NCBI RefSeq assembly: GCF_900176535.1
Contig: NZ_FWXT01000004.1
Span: forward strand, 372,001-436,000
DNA length: 64,000 nucleotides
Direction of reading: 5' to 3'
From: Pedobacter africanus
GTDB taxonomy: Bacteria > Bacteroidota > Bacteroidia > Sphingobacteriales > Sphingobacteriaceae
This document shows positions 51,929-60,554 of the stretch, in pieces. Below the pieces are notes generated by a model. That model had not been told where the DNA came from. It ran no database searches and saw only the letters and a program-made list of their open reading frames with translations. The translations under genes were made by a program, and so were the position numbers. The stretch's first letter is position 1. Each line of letters starts with the position of its first letter.

Positions 51929-52531
51929 ATGACTCCTGCAGACAAAGAGAGCTATATAGAACAGCTGAAATCGGCATTTTTGAATTATTTCCCGCTGGAA
52001 GTTGAAACCTTACTGTCAATTGAAGCTATGGTACAGTTTCAATCGCTTAAAAAGGATGAAATATTATTGCATAGCGGTGAAGTCGCTAAAAACCTGCATT
52101 TTATTGTCAAAGGGGCAATGAGGGCTTATTTTGGTGATGAGAAGGGAAATACCTACAACAAAAATATTTTTCTTGAAGGGTCCTTTGCCGGTTCTAAAGT
52201 GTCCATGATGCTTGGCCAACCATCAGGTTTTACCTTACAGGCTTTGGAGGAAACCACTATTGTTAGTATGAATTTCAAAAAATACAAAGCACTGATTGCT
52301 GAGCGACCGGATTTTAAAGATTTTTACATCGCTTATCTTGAAAAAAACTGGGTCATTGATAAAGAAGAAAGAGAAATCTCGCTGGTGATGGATACTGCAA
52401 CCGTCAGGTATTTGAAATTGCTGCAAAGGCACCCTGGGATTGACAAAAGAATTCCGTTACAACACATTGCTTCACATTTAGGAGTAACACCCATTCAGCT
52501 GAGCCGAATCAGAAAAACGTTGAAAAAATAA
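51929..52531 (+). CDS. Crp/Fnr family transcriptional regulator
   Basis: A 200-residue regulator: a cyclic-nucleotide-type beta-roll (about residues 35-125, KDEILLHSGEVAKNLHFIVKGAMRAYF) and a C-terminal helix-turn-helix (RIPLQHIASHLGVTPIQLSRIRKTL). There are no Fnr cysteines and the cAMP-contact Arg is not obvious, so the effector is unknown. It follows the phosphoesterase by two bases and is probably co-transcribed, perhaps regulating it. Confidence 0.9.
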   Translation: MTPADKESYIEQLKSAFLNYFPLEVETLLSIEAMVQFQSLKKDEILLHSGEVAKNLHFIVKGAMRAYFGDEKGNTYNKNIFLEGSFAGSKVSMMLGQPSGFTLQALEETTIVSMNFKKYKALIAERPDFKDFYIAYLEKNWVIDKEEREISLVMDTATVRYLKLLQRHPGIDKRIPLQHIASHLGVTPIQLSRIRKTLKK

Positions 52532-52576
52532 ATTTCCAAATTAACATATGTAAAGCGTTTTGAAAAAGGGCGGGAT

Positions 52577-52584
52577 TACTTTTG
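52577..52584 (+). promoter_or_regulatory. -7 element (TACTTTTG) for the DMT transporter gene
   Basis: An exact TAnnTTTG match that ends four bases before the ATG at 52589. No later Met is usable, so the mRNA is probably leaderless. Confidence 0.5.
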
Positions 52585-52588
52585 TCCT

Positions 52589-53038
52589 ATGAATCAAGTC
52601 GCACTTTCAGCCCTGGCCTTTTTAGGCGGTATTTTTTTAGCCATACAGGCAGGCTTTAACAGTCACCTCGGAGTGTTGTTAAAAAAACCGCTGCTGGCAG
52701 CAATTGCCACTTCTTTAAGCAGTACGATATTTGCATTAGTAGTTGTGCTGCTGACCATGAAGAATATGCCGGCACCCAGTACGGTTAAACAGGTTCCTTT
52801 TTATTTGTGGTTTACCGGAGGGCTGTTTAGTGTATTCGGGATCAGCCTGTATTTTTATACCATTCCGAAACTAGGCGTTTCTACGATGATCTCCCTAGGT
52901 TTATGCGGACAATTGATTTTTGCATTGATTGCCGGGCATTTTGGCTGGCTGGATTTGCCGCAGGAGCCGATAACCGTAAAAAGAATGGCCGGAATTGCGG
53001 CTATGATGGCAGGAATTTTACTAATTAATTTAAAATGA
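52589..53038 (+). CDS. DMT superfamily transporter, DUF606/YdcZ type
   Basis: A 149-residue protein with five membrane helices in the half-size DMT (YdcZ/DUF606) pattern: FLGGIFLAIQAGFNSHLG at the N terminus and MAGIAAMMAGILLINLK at the C terminus. Half-size members usually function as dimers. The substrate is unknown. The stop overlaps the next gene's ATG (ATGA), so the two are coupled. Confidence 0.85.
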   Translation: MNQVALSALAFLGGIFLAIQAGFNSHLGVLLKKPLLAAIATSLSSTIFALVVVLLTMKNMPAPSTVKQVPFYLWFTGGLFSVFGISLYFYTIPKLGVSTMISLGLCGQLIFALIAGHFGWLDLPQEPITVKRMAGIAAMMAGILLINLK

Positions 53039-53784
53039 AGACAAAAGATCAGCTCGTTAAAGCAAATATCGACAACCTGATTGCGCTTTGGAAAACTGCA
53101 GGAGGGGCCTTTCATTCCTATTTCAATAAAGGTGATTATGAATATGTTCAGATACCTGGTTCGGAATGGCCCAATAAAATCTGGTTTAACAGGGGGATCT
53201 CCAGGAACGATGCTGAGCGGGCTTTAGCACAAAATTCAGCAGCTGGCCCCAATTTGGTTTTACCCCATTGGGATATATTCGGCGCCTCCTCCCTCGAAAT
53301 ACTGGAAGCAAATGGCTTTGCAGAAAAAAGCAGGCAAACAGCAATGTACCTGGAATTGGGGCATCGCTTCGATGAGCAACAGCGCTTGGATTTTAAACGT
53401 GTAACCAGCACCACAGAGACTATGGAATGGGCCACACTATATCCCCAGGCTTTTGGCTATAGCATCAGTGAAGCTATTCTGGCCAATACTTTTAATGAAA
53501 TTCATTATTACCTGGCCTGTTTTCAAGATCAGCCTATTGGAACTGCCATACTGTTCCAGACCGAAGAAATTATGGGAATACATGGGGTGGGCATTAGTCC
53601 CAATGCCAGGAGAAGTGGTTATGCAGAAGAAATTATGAAGTTCCTGCTTAACCGCGCCATTGATATGGGTGCCCGGTATGCAACGCTCCAGGCATCAGAC
53701 ATGGGCAGGGGGCTCTATGATAAACTGGGATTTAAAGCACAGTTTGTGATCAAAAACTATATTGGCCACCCGCCACATTTGTAA
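53035..53784 (+). CDS. GNAT family N-acetyltransferase
   Basis: A 249-residue protein with a C-terminal GNAT domain: GIHGVGISPNARRSGYAEEIMKFLLNRAIDMGARYATLQASDMGRGLYDKLGFK holds the acetyl-CoA pyrophosphate loop (R/Q-x-x-G-x-G/A as RRSGYA) and the final strand. The first 110 residues are less conserved and may be a second, degenerate GNAT-like half. The substrate is unknown. It is translationally coupled to the transporter gene, which hints that it modifies the transported compound (inference). Confidence 0.87.
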   Translation: MKTKDQLVKANIDNLIALWKTAGGAFHSYFNKGDYEYVQIPGSEWPNKIWFNRGISRNDAERALAQNSAAGPNLVLPHWDIFGASSLEILEANGFAEKSRQTAMYLELGHRFDEQQRLDFKRVTSTTETMEWATLYPQAFGYSISEAILANTFNEIHYYLACFQDQPIGTAILFQTEEIMGIHGVGISPNARRSGYAEEIMKFLLNRAIDMGARYATLQASDMGRGLYDKLGFKAQFVIKNYIGHPPHL

Positions 53785-53797
53785 ATAACAGTAAGCA

Positions 53798-53983
53798 TTA
53801 ATACCGCTGCTTTTCCAGCTCAACTTTAAGTTCCTGTTTTAAATTCTTAGCTTTTTCAATCCATTCCGGAGCTTTATCACGAATGTCATCTGCTATAGAC
53901 CGGCCATTAATGTCTTTTCTGGTAACGTACCTGATGACACCGTATACCGCGGCGCCAATTAAAGCTGTTTTAAATAATCCCAT
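53798..53983 (-). CDS. Small conserved YtxH-like protein
   Basis: A 61-residue protein: a hydrophobic N terminus (LFKTALIGAAVYGVIRYVT) followed by a charged helix ending EWIEKAKNLKQELKVELEKQRY. Similar small proteins in Bacteroidota are annotated as YtxH-like or hypothetical. I do not know the function; one membrane segment with a cytosolic amphipathic helix is all that is visible. Confidence 0.7.
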   Translation of the reverse strand: MGLFKTALIGAAVYGVIRYVTRKDINGRSIADDIRDKAPEWIEKAKNLKQELKVELEKQRY

Positions 53984-53997
53984 TTGTCTGAAGTTTT

Positions 53998-54005
53998 TAT
54001 ATTTG
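53998..54005 (+). promoter_or_regulatory. -7 element (TATATTTG) for the reductase-like gene
   Basis: An exact TAnnTTTG match 48 bases before the ATG at 54054; supports that start over the longer in-frame one at 53883. Confidence 0.45.
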
Positions 54006-54053
54006 ACTAAACAAATTGCGAAAAGAAAAGTTCATTATAATAGCCAAAAAGTT

Positions 54054-54620
54054 ATGAGAAAAATTATAGTCTCCATGCATATTACCCTCGATGGGTTTGT
54101 GGCAGGGCCAAATGGTGAGATGGATTGGATCAGTTTTGACGACGAATTATTTGATTTCGTAGAAGGTTTTACTGATCAGGCAGACACCGCCTTATACGGA
54201 AGGGTGACTTACCAGATGATGGACAGTTACTGGCCTACTGCGGCAGAACAAACAAATGCCTCCAAACATGATGTAACGCATTCCAGATGGTATAAAAGCG
54301 TTATTAAACTGGTAGTTTCAGCCAGCATGTCGGGACAGGATAAGCCCGGTACGCAATTTATCGGAGAGGATATAGCAAAGCAAATTGAGCAGATAAAACA
54401 GCAGCCAGGTAAAGATATCCTGATATTTGGCAGCCCATCGGTAGTCCATTACCTTACGCATAAGGGCTTAATTGATGACTACTGGCTATTTGTAAACCCG
54501 GTACTGATGGGGCAGGGTATCCCGATGTTTAAAGACATTACGGAGAGGGTAAACCTGAATTTTCTGCAAGCCAAAACATTTGCTTGTGGGGTAACAGGAT
54601 TGCACTATGAAAAAAGATAG
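54054..54620 (+). CDS. Dihydrofolate reductase-like (RibD C-terminal domain) protein
   Basis: About 188 residues from the ATG at 54054. The N terminus MRKIIVSMHITLDGFVAGPNGEMDW, the central TALYGRVTYQMM and the nucleotide-binding IGEDIAKQIEQIKQQPGKDILIFGSPSVV fit the RibD C-terminal/DHFR-like family that reduces with NADPH. These single-domain proteins are widespread with no proven substrate. Confidence 0.88.
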   Translation: MRKIIVSMHITLDGFVAGPNGEMDWISFDDELFDFVEGFTDQADTALYGRVTYQMMDSYWPTAAEQTNASKHDVTHSRWYKSVIKLVVSASMSGQDKPGTQFIGEDIAKQIEQIKQQPGKDILIFGSPSVVHYLTHKGLIDDYWLFVNPVLMGQGIPMFKDITERVNLNFLQAKTFACGVTGLHYEKR

Positions 54621-54767
54621 GCTTGCGAGGCTACTTGTTGCGTACCCGAAAAGTTTTAGGTTGTTTTATCAAATAAATAGGTATCTTAGGGTCTCGTAAT
54701 TGCCTGTTGGTGCCCGCCAGCGCCGATTTTGGTTTATTTATTTTTTAACGCAAACTAGCCCCCTTAC

Positions 54768-56093
54768 ATGATCAGATTTCGGGACTATATTATTGGAAAA
54801 AAAGATTCATTTACCCTGGAAGGCAGAATATTTCATTCTGTTTGCCTGGTGGCTTTGATGGGTTTACTCGCATGTATTCCTTTTAATGCCTCGCTGGGCC
54901 TGATCGGTCTTTCCATCTTAATGTGTGGTCTTCTGGTGGTTATACTGATCATCTATTATTTTTCAAGGTTCAGGCATAAAACAGGTATAGGTATCGTTAT
55001 TCTGCTTGTCATGAATAATACCCTGCTCATCATTAACTATTATTCTAACTCGGGAATAAACGGCCCCAGCTCAGTAGTATTTGCATTATCTTTTTTAATA
55101 ACAGTTTCTATCGTTCCTAAAAGGCACTTCTGGATATGGCTTCCTGTAAACATTGTCATTGTACTGGGCTTGCTGTTTTTTGAATTCAGTAACCCGGGCG
55201 CTGTAAAAAATACCTATCCGGATGCTGAAAGTAAATTTTTAGATATTGCCTTTACCTACCTGCTTTGCGTGGCTATAATTCTGCTCATTACTTCCTTTAT
55301 CCGCAATTCCTATTATAGCGAAAGAGAGGCTACTGCCCAAAAGAACTTAGCACTGGAAATCAGCAACAACACTAAAAATAAATTATTGTCTATCCTGGCT
55401 CATGATCTGAAAGAGCCGCTCGTCTCCATCCAGGGTTACCTTGAACTGCTCACAGAATATAAATTGGAAGAATCGGAAAGGCTGAATATGGAAAAGCAAT
55501 TGCTCAGCAGAACCAAAGACACCGCATTTATGCTGAGCAACGTGCTTACCTGGACGAAGAGCCAGATGGATGCTGTTCAGATCAGTTTAACTTCGTTACC
55601 ATTGAAACAAACATTGGCAAGTACGCTTGATGTCCTGGAAGCGATTGCAAAAGAAAAGGGGATAGATTTACGGTGCGACATCACAGACGAGCACTGTGTA
55701 CTTGGAGATCCGGATATGCTGCAGCTTGTTGTCAGAAACCTCATCATCAATGCCATTAAGTTTACCTTCCCGGGGGGGGATATTACGATTTCTGCACAAA
55801 AAAACGGAACAAATTGTTTGATTAAGGTTAAAGATACGGGCTCAGGTATTCCTGTAGCGCAGCAGCCTTCCATTTTTTCTCCGGCATTAAAACCAACCTT
55901 TGGAACGGGAAATGAAAGGGGGGCAGGTTTGGGCTTAATGTTGTGCAAAGAGTTTACCGAATTGCAGGGGGGGAGTATCAGTTTTGAAAGTGAGTTGAAT
56001 GTAGGCAGTACATTTATGGTCAGTATGCCCCTGTGTATACCCTCGGATCAGGAAAAAAGTATAAGACAGAAAAAAGGTGTTTCATTAAAATGA
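54768..56093 (+). CDS. Membrane sensor histidine kinase
   Basis: A 441-residue kinase with about six membrane helices in the first 180 residues and no periplasmic sensor domain. H box LLSILAHDLKEPLVSIQGYLELL, N box VVRNLIINAIKFTFPGG, G1 VKDTGSGIPVAQQ, G2 GAGLGLMLCKEFTELQGG. It resembles the orphan kinase at 5146-6468 in layout (multi-helix N terminus, HDLRNP/HDLKEP H box). No response regulator is adjacent. Its last codons form one arm of a terminator. Confidence 0.9.
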   Translation: MIRFRDYIIGKKDSFTLEGRIFHSVCLVALMGLLACIPFNASLGLIGLSILMCGLLVVILIIYYFSRFRHKTGIGIVILLVMNNTLLIINYYSNSGINGPSSVVFALSFLITVSIVPKRHFWIWLPVNIVIVLGLLFFEFSNPGAVKNTYPDAESKFLDIAFTYLLCVAIILLITSFIRNSYYSEREATAQKNLALEISNNTKNKLLSILAHDLKEPLVSIQGYLELLTEYKLEESERLNMEKQLLSRTKDTAFMLSNVLTWTKSQMDAVQISLTSLPLKQTLASTLDVLEAIAKEKGIDLRCDITDEHCVLGDPDMLQLVVRNLIINAIKFTFPGGDITISAQKNGTNCLIKVKDTGSGIPVAQQPSIFSPALKPTFGTGNERGAGLGLMLCKEFTELQGGSISFESELNVGSTFMVSMPLCIPSDQEKSIRQKKGVSLK

Positions 56094-56105
56094 AACACCT
56101 TTCTT
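56073..56105. terminator. Bidirectional terminator overlapping the kinase 3' end
   Basis: AAAGGTGTTTCATT, two-base loop, AATGAAACACCTTT: a 14-bp stem. The kinase stop TGA (56091-56093) lies inside the 3' arm. It serves the kinase and the convergent gene ending at 56119. Confidence 0.8.
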
Positions 56106-56118
56106 ACCACAGTTATCC

Positions 56119-57114
56119 TTATTTAATCGATAACAGGAAGCCGATTGTAAAATTGGCATCCCAGTCGAATACAAAAGTGTCACATTTGGTCACATCTTTT
56201 ATGGCTTTGTATATGTTTACCCCGCTTTTAACCTTTATTTTATCGGTGCTGTATTTGTCAGGGTCGTTCAGGACGGTAAACCTTTCCTCACCCTTACGCG
56301 TTTGATTTGCAAGTTCAAATGGAACACCGCCGATAATAAAACAAATTTCTCTTTTTGATGCCGGTATTTTTTCTGCAACAGCTTTTACCTGCGCATATAC
56401 AGCCTCATCTTTCATGTCTTTTTCGTAGTATTTGGCTCCTGGTGCTTCGGCCGATTGAATATCGCCGCTCATCCAGGAAATCTTGGTATTGCCAGATCCT
56501 ATATCTACTACAAAAGAATTGTCGTAGTAGGCGGCAGGTAATACGCATTTCAAAGCCAGTTTCCCTTCCTGCTCTGCAGTAACCAGATTAACCACATAAC
56601 CCATCTTTTTTAATTCAGAGGAGATGATGGCCGTTTTAGGTTCCTTTTGGGCACCAGAACTGATTACAAAATGGATGTTCCTGGATTTTACCCCTTTGTC
56701 GAACATTGCACCAATGTAGTCTTTCAGGCCGGTACGAATGTCTGCAGTACTGGCCATGCCTTCGTATACGAAGGATTTACCAAAGTCTTTAGAAATGATC
56801 TCCCAGCGTTTCTCCTTGTCAATGTTCACCACAAAAGAGTTAAAGCCAGAGGCACCTACCTCTACCACACCTTTATATTCTCCGTTAACCGGCTTTTCAG
56901 GGGTATAATTAAAAGTCCTTTCCTCGTCAGCACCCTTTACAGCAGGGGCAGACATGCCGATACTTGTAGTGTCACTATCGGGACTGCTGCCAGCAGGCAC
57001 TGCATCAAATTTTCCGCTTTGAACCGCCCAATAGCCTGCACCAATAATAGGAGCTGCTATAATTAATGCTTTTATTGGCCAGCGTAATCTGGCCCAGGTT
57101 GATTGTTCTTCCAT
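56119..57114 (-). CDS. Membrane-anchored actin/Ppx-like fold protein
   Basis: A 331-residue protein with one N-terminal membrane helix (IKALIIAAPIIGAGYWAV). The rest has the strand pattern of the actin/hexokinase/Ppx-GppA superfamily: GFNSFVVNIDKEKRWEIISKDFGK resembles phosphate motif 1, and DNSFVVDIGSGNTKISWMSGD resembles the DIGGGSTE motif of Ppx/GppA. The catalytic Glu of Ppx (usually GGGSTE) is replaced by N-T-K. It is the third gene of a three-gene unit with two coiled-coil proteins. ATP or polyphosphate binding is inference; the role is unknown. Confidence 0.6.
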   Translation of the reverse strand: MEEQSTWARLRWPIKALIIAAPIIGAGYWAVQSGKFDAVPAGSSPDSDTTSIGMSAPAVKGADEERTFNYTPEKPVNGEYKGVVEVGASGFNSFVVNIDKEKRWEIISKDFGKSFVYEGMASTADIRTGLKDYIGAMFDKGVKSRNIHFVISSGAQKEPKTAIISSELKKMGYVVNLVTAEQEGKLALKCVLPAAYYDNSFVVDIGSGNTKISWMSGDIQSAEAPGAKYYEKDMKDEAVYAQVKAVAEKIPASKREICFIIGGVPFELANQTRKGEERFTVLNDPDKYSTDKIKVKSGVNIYKAIKDVTKCDTFVFDWDANFTIGFLLSIK

Positions 57115-57144
57115 TTTTTTGTTTTATATAAGTTGATTGTTTGA

Positions 57145-58254
57145 TTAATCCAGGAGGGTAAAGCCCTTATCTACTTTTTCTTCCGCTTTAAGTTCGTACG
57201 ATGAATCGGCCATCTGACTTACGTTAAGCATTTTAAGGTTACGTTCGTCAACTTTATGGATGAACTCTTCAAGTTCGCTTTGAGAGGGTGCACCGCCAAC
57301 GGTGATGTTATTGTTCTGATCCAGAAAATCAAGATTAGAGCGGATTGAAGCAATGTTTTGGCTAATGGCGCCAGTGGCGGCATTCATGGCCTCCTGAAAT
57401 ACCCATCCGTCTTTGATGTTAAACACTTCAGCAAGACCATCAGTAGCATTTTTCATTTTCTGTGTAGCTTCCAGCTTTTTGGAGATAATGGAAATGCTGC
57501 TGTCGAGCGTACTCACATAGATCCGGGCTGCACTTTCATTGTCTTTTAAAACTTCCAGTACTTTGGCAAACTGATTCGCATACTGTACATAGCTTCGGGC
57601 ATTTTGTTCTTCAGCTTCCCCTTCTTTACCCAGTAAAAATGCTTTGGTACGGGTTTCTTTGGCGTCCCGACCGTATTCATTTGCTTTTTCGTTATTGTTG
57701 TTGGCATTTTCCTGCTTTGCTTTTTCATCCAGACTGGCGGCTTCAACAGTAAACCGCTTGGCATAAGTATATTTCTCCTCTGCAGTTTTTTGTGCTGTCT
57801 CCCCACTTTGGATCATATCAATTCTAACACCATCTACATTTGCAATTTTGTCTTTAACGCGTTTTAAAGTGTCTTTAGCATCTCTGGAGAGCAGCTGTAG
57901 TGTCTCAACAGGATTGTTTCTTATCACTGCTTTTTCACCTTTAAAAAGAAGAACAGTTCCCAAACGGTGGAGCAGGGCAATTATCTTGGGCGCCAGTAAC
58001 AACAGGGTAATCAGCAGGATACTAAATATGACAAACAGGATACTTTTTCCTGCATAAAGCAGCATTGTGGGCAGAAACTTAAAAAAAGCATAGGCACCAC
58101 CCAGAATGATCACCCAGAATAAAATACTGGAAATGGTCTTTTTAGCCTCAGGTGTTTGCATCTGGCTAGGCAAGTGATCTCCCAGTACCTGAAATATGGG
58201 GAGTTGGCTTTTCAATTCGGCCGGAATGTTGACATATTGATTTTTGTTTTCCAT
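57145..58254 (-). CDS. Two-helix membrane protein with long coiled coil
   Basis: A 369-residue protein I do not recognise. Two adjacent membrane helices (ISSILFWVIILGGAYAFFKF and AGKSILFVIFSILLITLLLL, about residues 40-95) are followed by a helical, charged coiled-coil region of about 200 residues (VKDKIANVDGVRIDMIQSGE to LDSSISIISKKLEATQKMKNA). This resembles PspA/YjfJ-type domains in composition, but PspA itself lacks such membrane helices. It lies 30 bases upstream of the actin-like gene and nine bases after the coiled-coil gene. Confidence 0.55.
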   Translation of the reverse strand: MENKNQYVNIPAELKSQLPIFQVLGDHLPSQMQTPEAKKTISSILFWVIILGGAYAFFKFLPTMLLYAGKSILFVIFSILLITLLLLAPKIIALLHRLGTVLLFKGEKAVIRNNPVETLQLLSRDAKDTLKRVKDKIANVDGVRIDMIQSGETAQKTAEEKYTYAKRFTVEAASLDEKAKQENANNNNEKANEYGRDAKETRTKAFLLGKEGEAEEQNARSYVQYANQFAKVLEVLKDNESAARIYVSTLDSSISIISKKLEATQKMKNATDGLAEVFNIKDGWVFQEAMNAATGAISQNIASIRSNLDFLDQNNNITVGGAPSQSELEEFIHKVDERNLKMLNVSQMADSSYELKAEEKVDKGFTLLD

Positions 58255-58263
58255 AGTAGGGTT

Positions 58264-58974
58264 TTAGTTTATGTTGGTTTCAATGATGCCAAGGGCATTC
58301 TTGATATCGTTAATCACTTCGGTTACAGCGGTGTTACCAATCGAAATCTTATGGTCAATATCCTGGAGCTGAGGCGTATATTTTCCATTGATCTCTTTTA
58401 GGTCTTTTTGTTTTGCGGCTAATTTCTCCTGTAATTCCGCAATTTTTTTTTCAAGCGATTGGATTTCATCGCTTAAATTTGCTTTTTCAGTCAGCAGATT
58501 TTGCTCGATACTTTGTTTTTGTTGCTGTTTCTGCGCGGTCTCCTTGTCAATGACTTGCTTAAGGCCTGTTGAGTAATGCTGGGCCGATCTGATGAGCTTG
58601 GTCTTGTCCAGGGTTTTATCTACATACTTCAAAGATGTGAAGGCTGCTTTGATGGAACTGGCGTCAACACGGCCCATTTCTGCTGCTGCATTCCAGACTT
58701 CAAAAAAGTCGATCCCGGGTTCGTTCATCTGTTCCAGTATTTCCAAAACTTTAACCTTCATTTGTTTCAAATCTGTAGCCGGTAAACCGCTCGTATTTTG
58801 CGTTAGATTAGCTTCGGGCGCAAGAGTTACATTTTCTGCCGATTTTGTTTCGGAAACAGGCTTAGGTATTGCCGGCTTCAATTCCGGGTTTGCCATTTCA
58901 TTACTGTCAACAAAAATCAGTTTTTTTAAACTTCTTAAAATTCCAAATGGTTCATTCACCGGTTCTTCACTCAT
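58264..58974 (-). CDS. Soluble coiled-coil protein of unknown function
   Basis: A 236-residue protein of unknown family. After a proline- and threonine-rich linker (residues 30-65) there is a helical domain (LEILEQMNEPGIDFFEVWNAAAEMGRVDASSIKAAFTSLKYVDKTLDKTKLI) and a long coiled coil (TAQKQQQKQSIEQNLL to AAKQKDLKEINGKYTPQL). It has no membrane segment. First gene of the three-gene unit with the two membrane proteins, so the products may form one envelope-associated complex. Confidence 0.5.
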   Translation of the reverse strand: MSEEPVNEPFGILRSLKKLIFVDSNEMANPELKPAIPKPVSETKSAENVTLAPEANLTQNTSGLPATDLKQMKVKVLEILEQMNEPGIDFFEVWNAAAEMGRVDASSIKAAFTSLKYVDKTLDKTKLIRSAQHYSTGLKQVIDKETAQKQQQKQSIEQNLLTEKANLSDEIQSLEKKIAELQEKLAAKQKDLKEINGKYTPQLQDIDHKISIGNTAVTEVINDIKNALGIIETNIN

Positions 58975-59037
58975 AATTCAATATTATCTGTAGCTAAAAT
59001 AACAAAAAAGAATACAAGTGGACAGTTTAATGTGCAT

Positions 59038-59061
59038 AAAAAAAGCCTCTTCCCGAGGCTT
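59038..59061 (-). terminator. Terminator of the signalling operon
   Basis: On the minus strand AAGCCTC, loop, GAGGCTT then a T run, at the stop codon of the response regulator gene. It separates the signalling operon from the coiled-coil unit. Confidence 0.8.
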
Positions 59062-59472
59062 CTAAGAACTAAAGTATTTTTTTAGAAGATCTTCCAGTTC
59101 TTTTGGGAACAGCGGTTTTTTTAACAGTTTCACTACATGTAGGCTTGCCTCAGCTTTCTTGATGTCTCCGAAATCCAGTGTGGAGGAAAGCATAGCGATC
59201 AGACACTTTTCAGTAAGTTTTTTAGGTAGTTTTTTGTAGAACTCCAGGAATTCAAAACCGTCCATGTCGGGCATTTGTATATCGAGTAAAATAAAATCAG
59301 GCAATTTTTTTCCATCGCTCATAGCCCTGTTTAAATAGGCAAGCCCTTCATCTCCGGATTGACATACAACAATTTCGTCAAACAGATTTGAAATTTTAAT
59401 GATCTTTGAGTTGATTTTAAGATCTACATCATTGTCATCAATTAATAATACTGTTCTATGGTTATTTAACAT
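59062..59472 (-). CDS. Stand-alone response regulator receiver
   Basis: A 136-residue CheY-like receiver with no output domain. The acidic pair is LLIDDNDVD, the phosphoacceptor Asp is in FILLDIQMPDMDGFEF, the conserved Ser in AMLSSTLDFG and the Lys in LLKKPLFPKELE. It overlaps the upstream receiver-kinase gene by 11 bases and probably receives phosphate from that kinase or from the 7TMR-DISM kinase. It may pass the signal on by protein contact. Confidence 0.9.
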   Translation of the reverse strand: MLNNHRTVLLIDDNDVDLKINSKIIKISNLFDEIVVCQSGDEGLAYLNRAMSDGKKLPDFILLDIQMPDMDGFEFLEFYKKLPKKLTEKCLIAMLSSTLDFGDIKKAEASLHVVKLLKKPLFPKELEDLLKKYFSS

Positions 59473-60541
59473 TGGGGATGGTTATTTTAAAGGTAGTGCC
59501 CTCAGCTGGATCAGAGCTTACGGCTATTTTTCCATTAATCTTATTTAGTGCCTCTTTGACAATAAATAAGCCTAATCCGCTACCATGGTTAACTTTACTT
59601 TTGAAGAACTGGGTAAATATCTTTTCCAGGTGTTCGTTCAGGATGCCCATGCCGTTGTCGTGAATGGAAATTTCAACCAGGTCCTTTCTTACTTCTACAT
59701 GTACGTTTACCTTTTTATTGACCTCTGTCTCTTTCTGGTATTTTATGGCATTGGAAATGAGGTTCCCTAATATGACCTCAATGCGGAATGCATCACCATA
59801 AAAGGGGACTTCCTGATTAATGTTAACTGTAAATGAAGTTTCTTTATCGGCATATGAATACAAGTCAATCAGCTCGGGTAACAGTTTATGAAAATCTACC
59901 AGGGTATGTTCAGAGATAGTTTTATTGTTTTTATAATACTGAAGCGTTTTCTGGATATAATAGTCCAGCTTATTGGAACAGGTTTCTATAAGGCTCCAGT
60001 ACTCACCGCTGGATTCGTATAAGCCCTCCATCTTTACCAGGTTAACAATACCCATAGCCGATACCAATGGTGCCCTGAGTTCATGCGAAATGCTGTAAAT
60101 AAACCTGTTGAGCTCATCATTTGTTTTTTCGAGCTCAGCTATTTTATTTCTGAGATCAATTTTCGACCGGTAAGCATCGTAAGCATTTTTGATCGAATTG
60201 TGCAGTTCCAGATCATTCCATGGCTTGGTAATATACCTGTAGATGTCACCATGATTAATGGCATCTGCAAGTGCTTCTATATCTGTATAACCTGTTAGCA
60301 ATATCCTTATCGGATCAGGATAGGTATCTGTAATGCTTTTAAAAAACTCTACACCGGTGGTTCCAGGCATTTTCTGGTCGGCCAGGATTACGTGTACGGA
60401 AACATTTTCCAGGATCTTTAAACCATCTGCAGCAGATATTGCCGTATATATTTCATATTACCTTCTAAAACTTGCCTTAAATGCCTGCAAGTTGTTTTCT
60501 TCATCATCAATATATAGAACTCTTACATTGGGTGCACTCAT
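59462..60541 (-). pseudogene. Receiver-histidine kinase hybrid interrupted by an in-frame stop codon
   Basis: From an ATG at 60541 the frame reads VRVLYIDDEENNLQAFKASF and RR, then a TAA stop (60458-60460, codon 28), then YEIYTAISAADGLKIL and VILADQKMPGTTGVEFF in the same frame. Without the stop it would be a 359-residue receiver plus HisKA/HATPase_c kinase (H box FIYSISHELRAPLVSAMGIV, N box ILGNLISNAIKY, G2 GSGLGLFIVKEAL). A restart at the ATG at 60370 would give a 302-residue kinase lacking the receiver's acidic pair and phosphoacceptor Asp. Whether this is a real mutation, a readthrough codon or a sequencing error cannot be told. Overlaps the next receiver gene by 11 bases. Confidence 0.75.
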
Positions 60542-60554
60542 AGTACGGGCGTTG

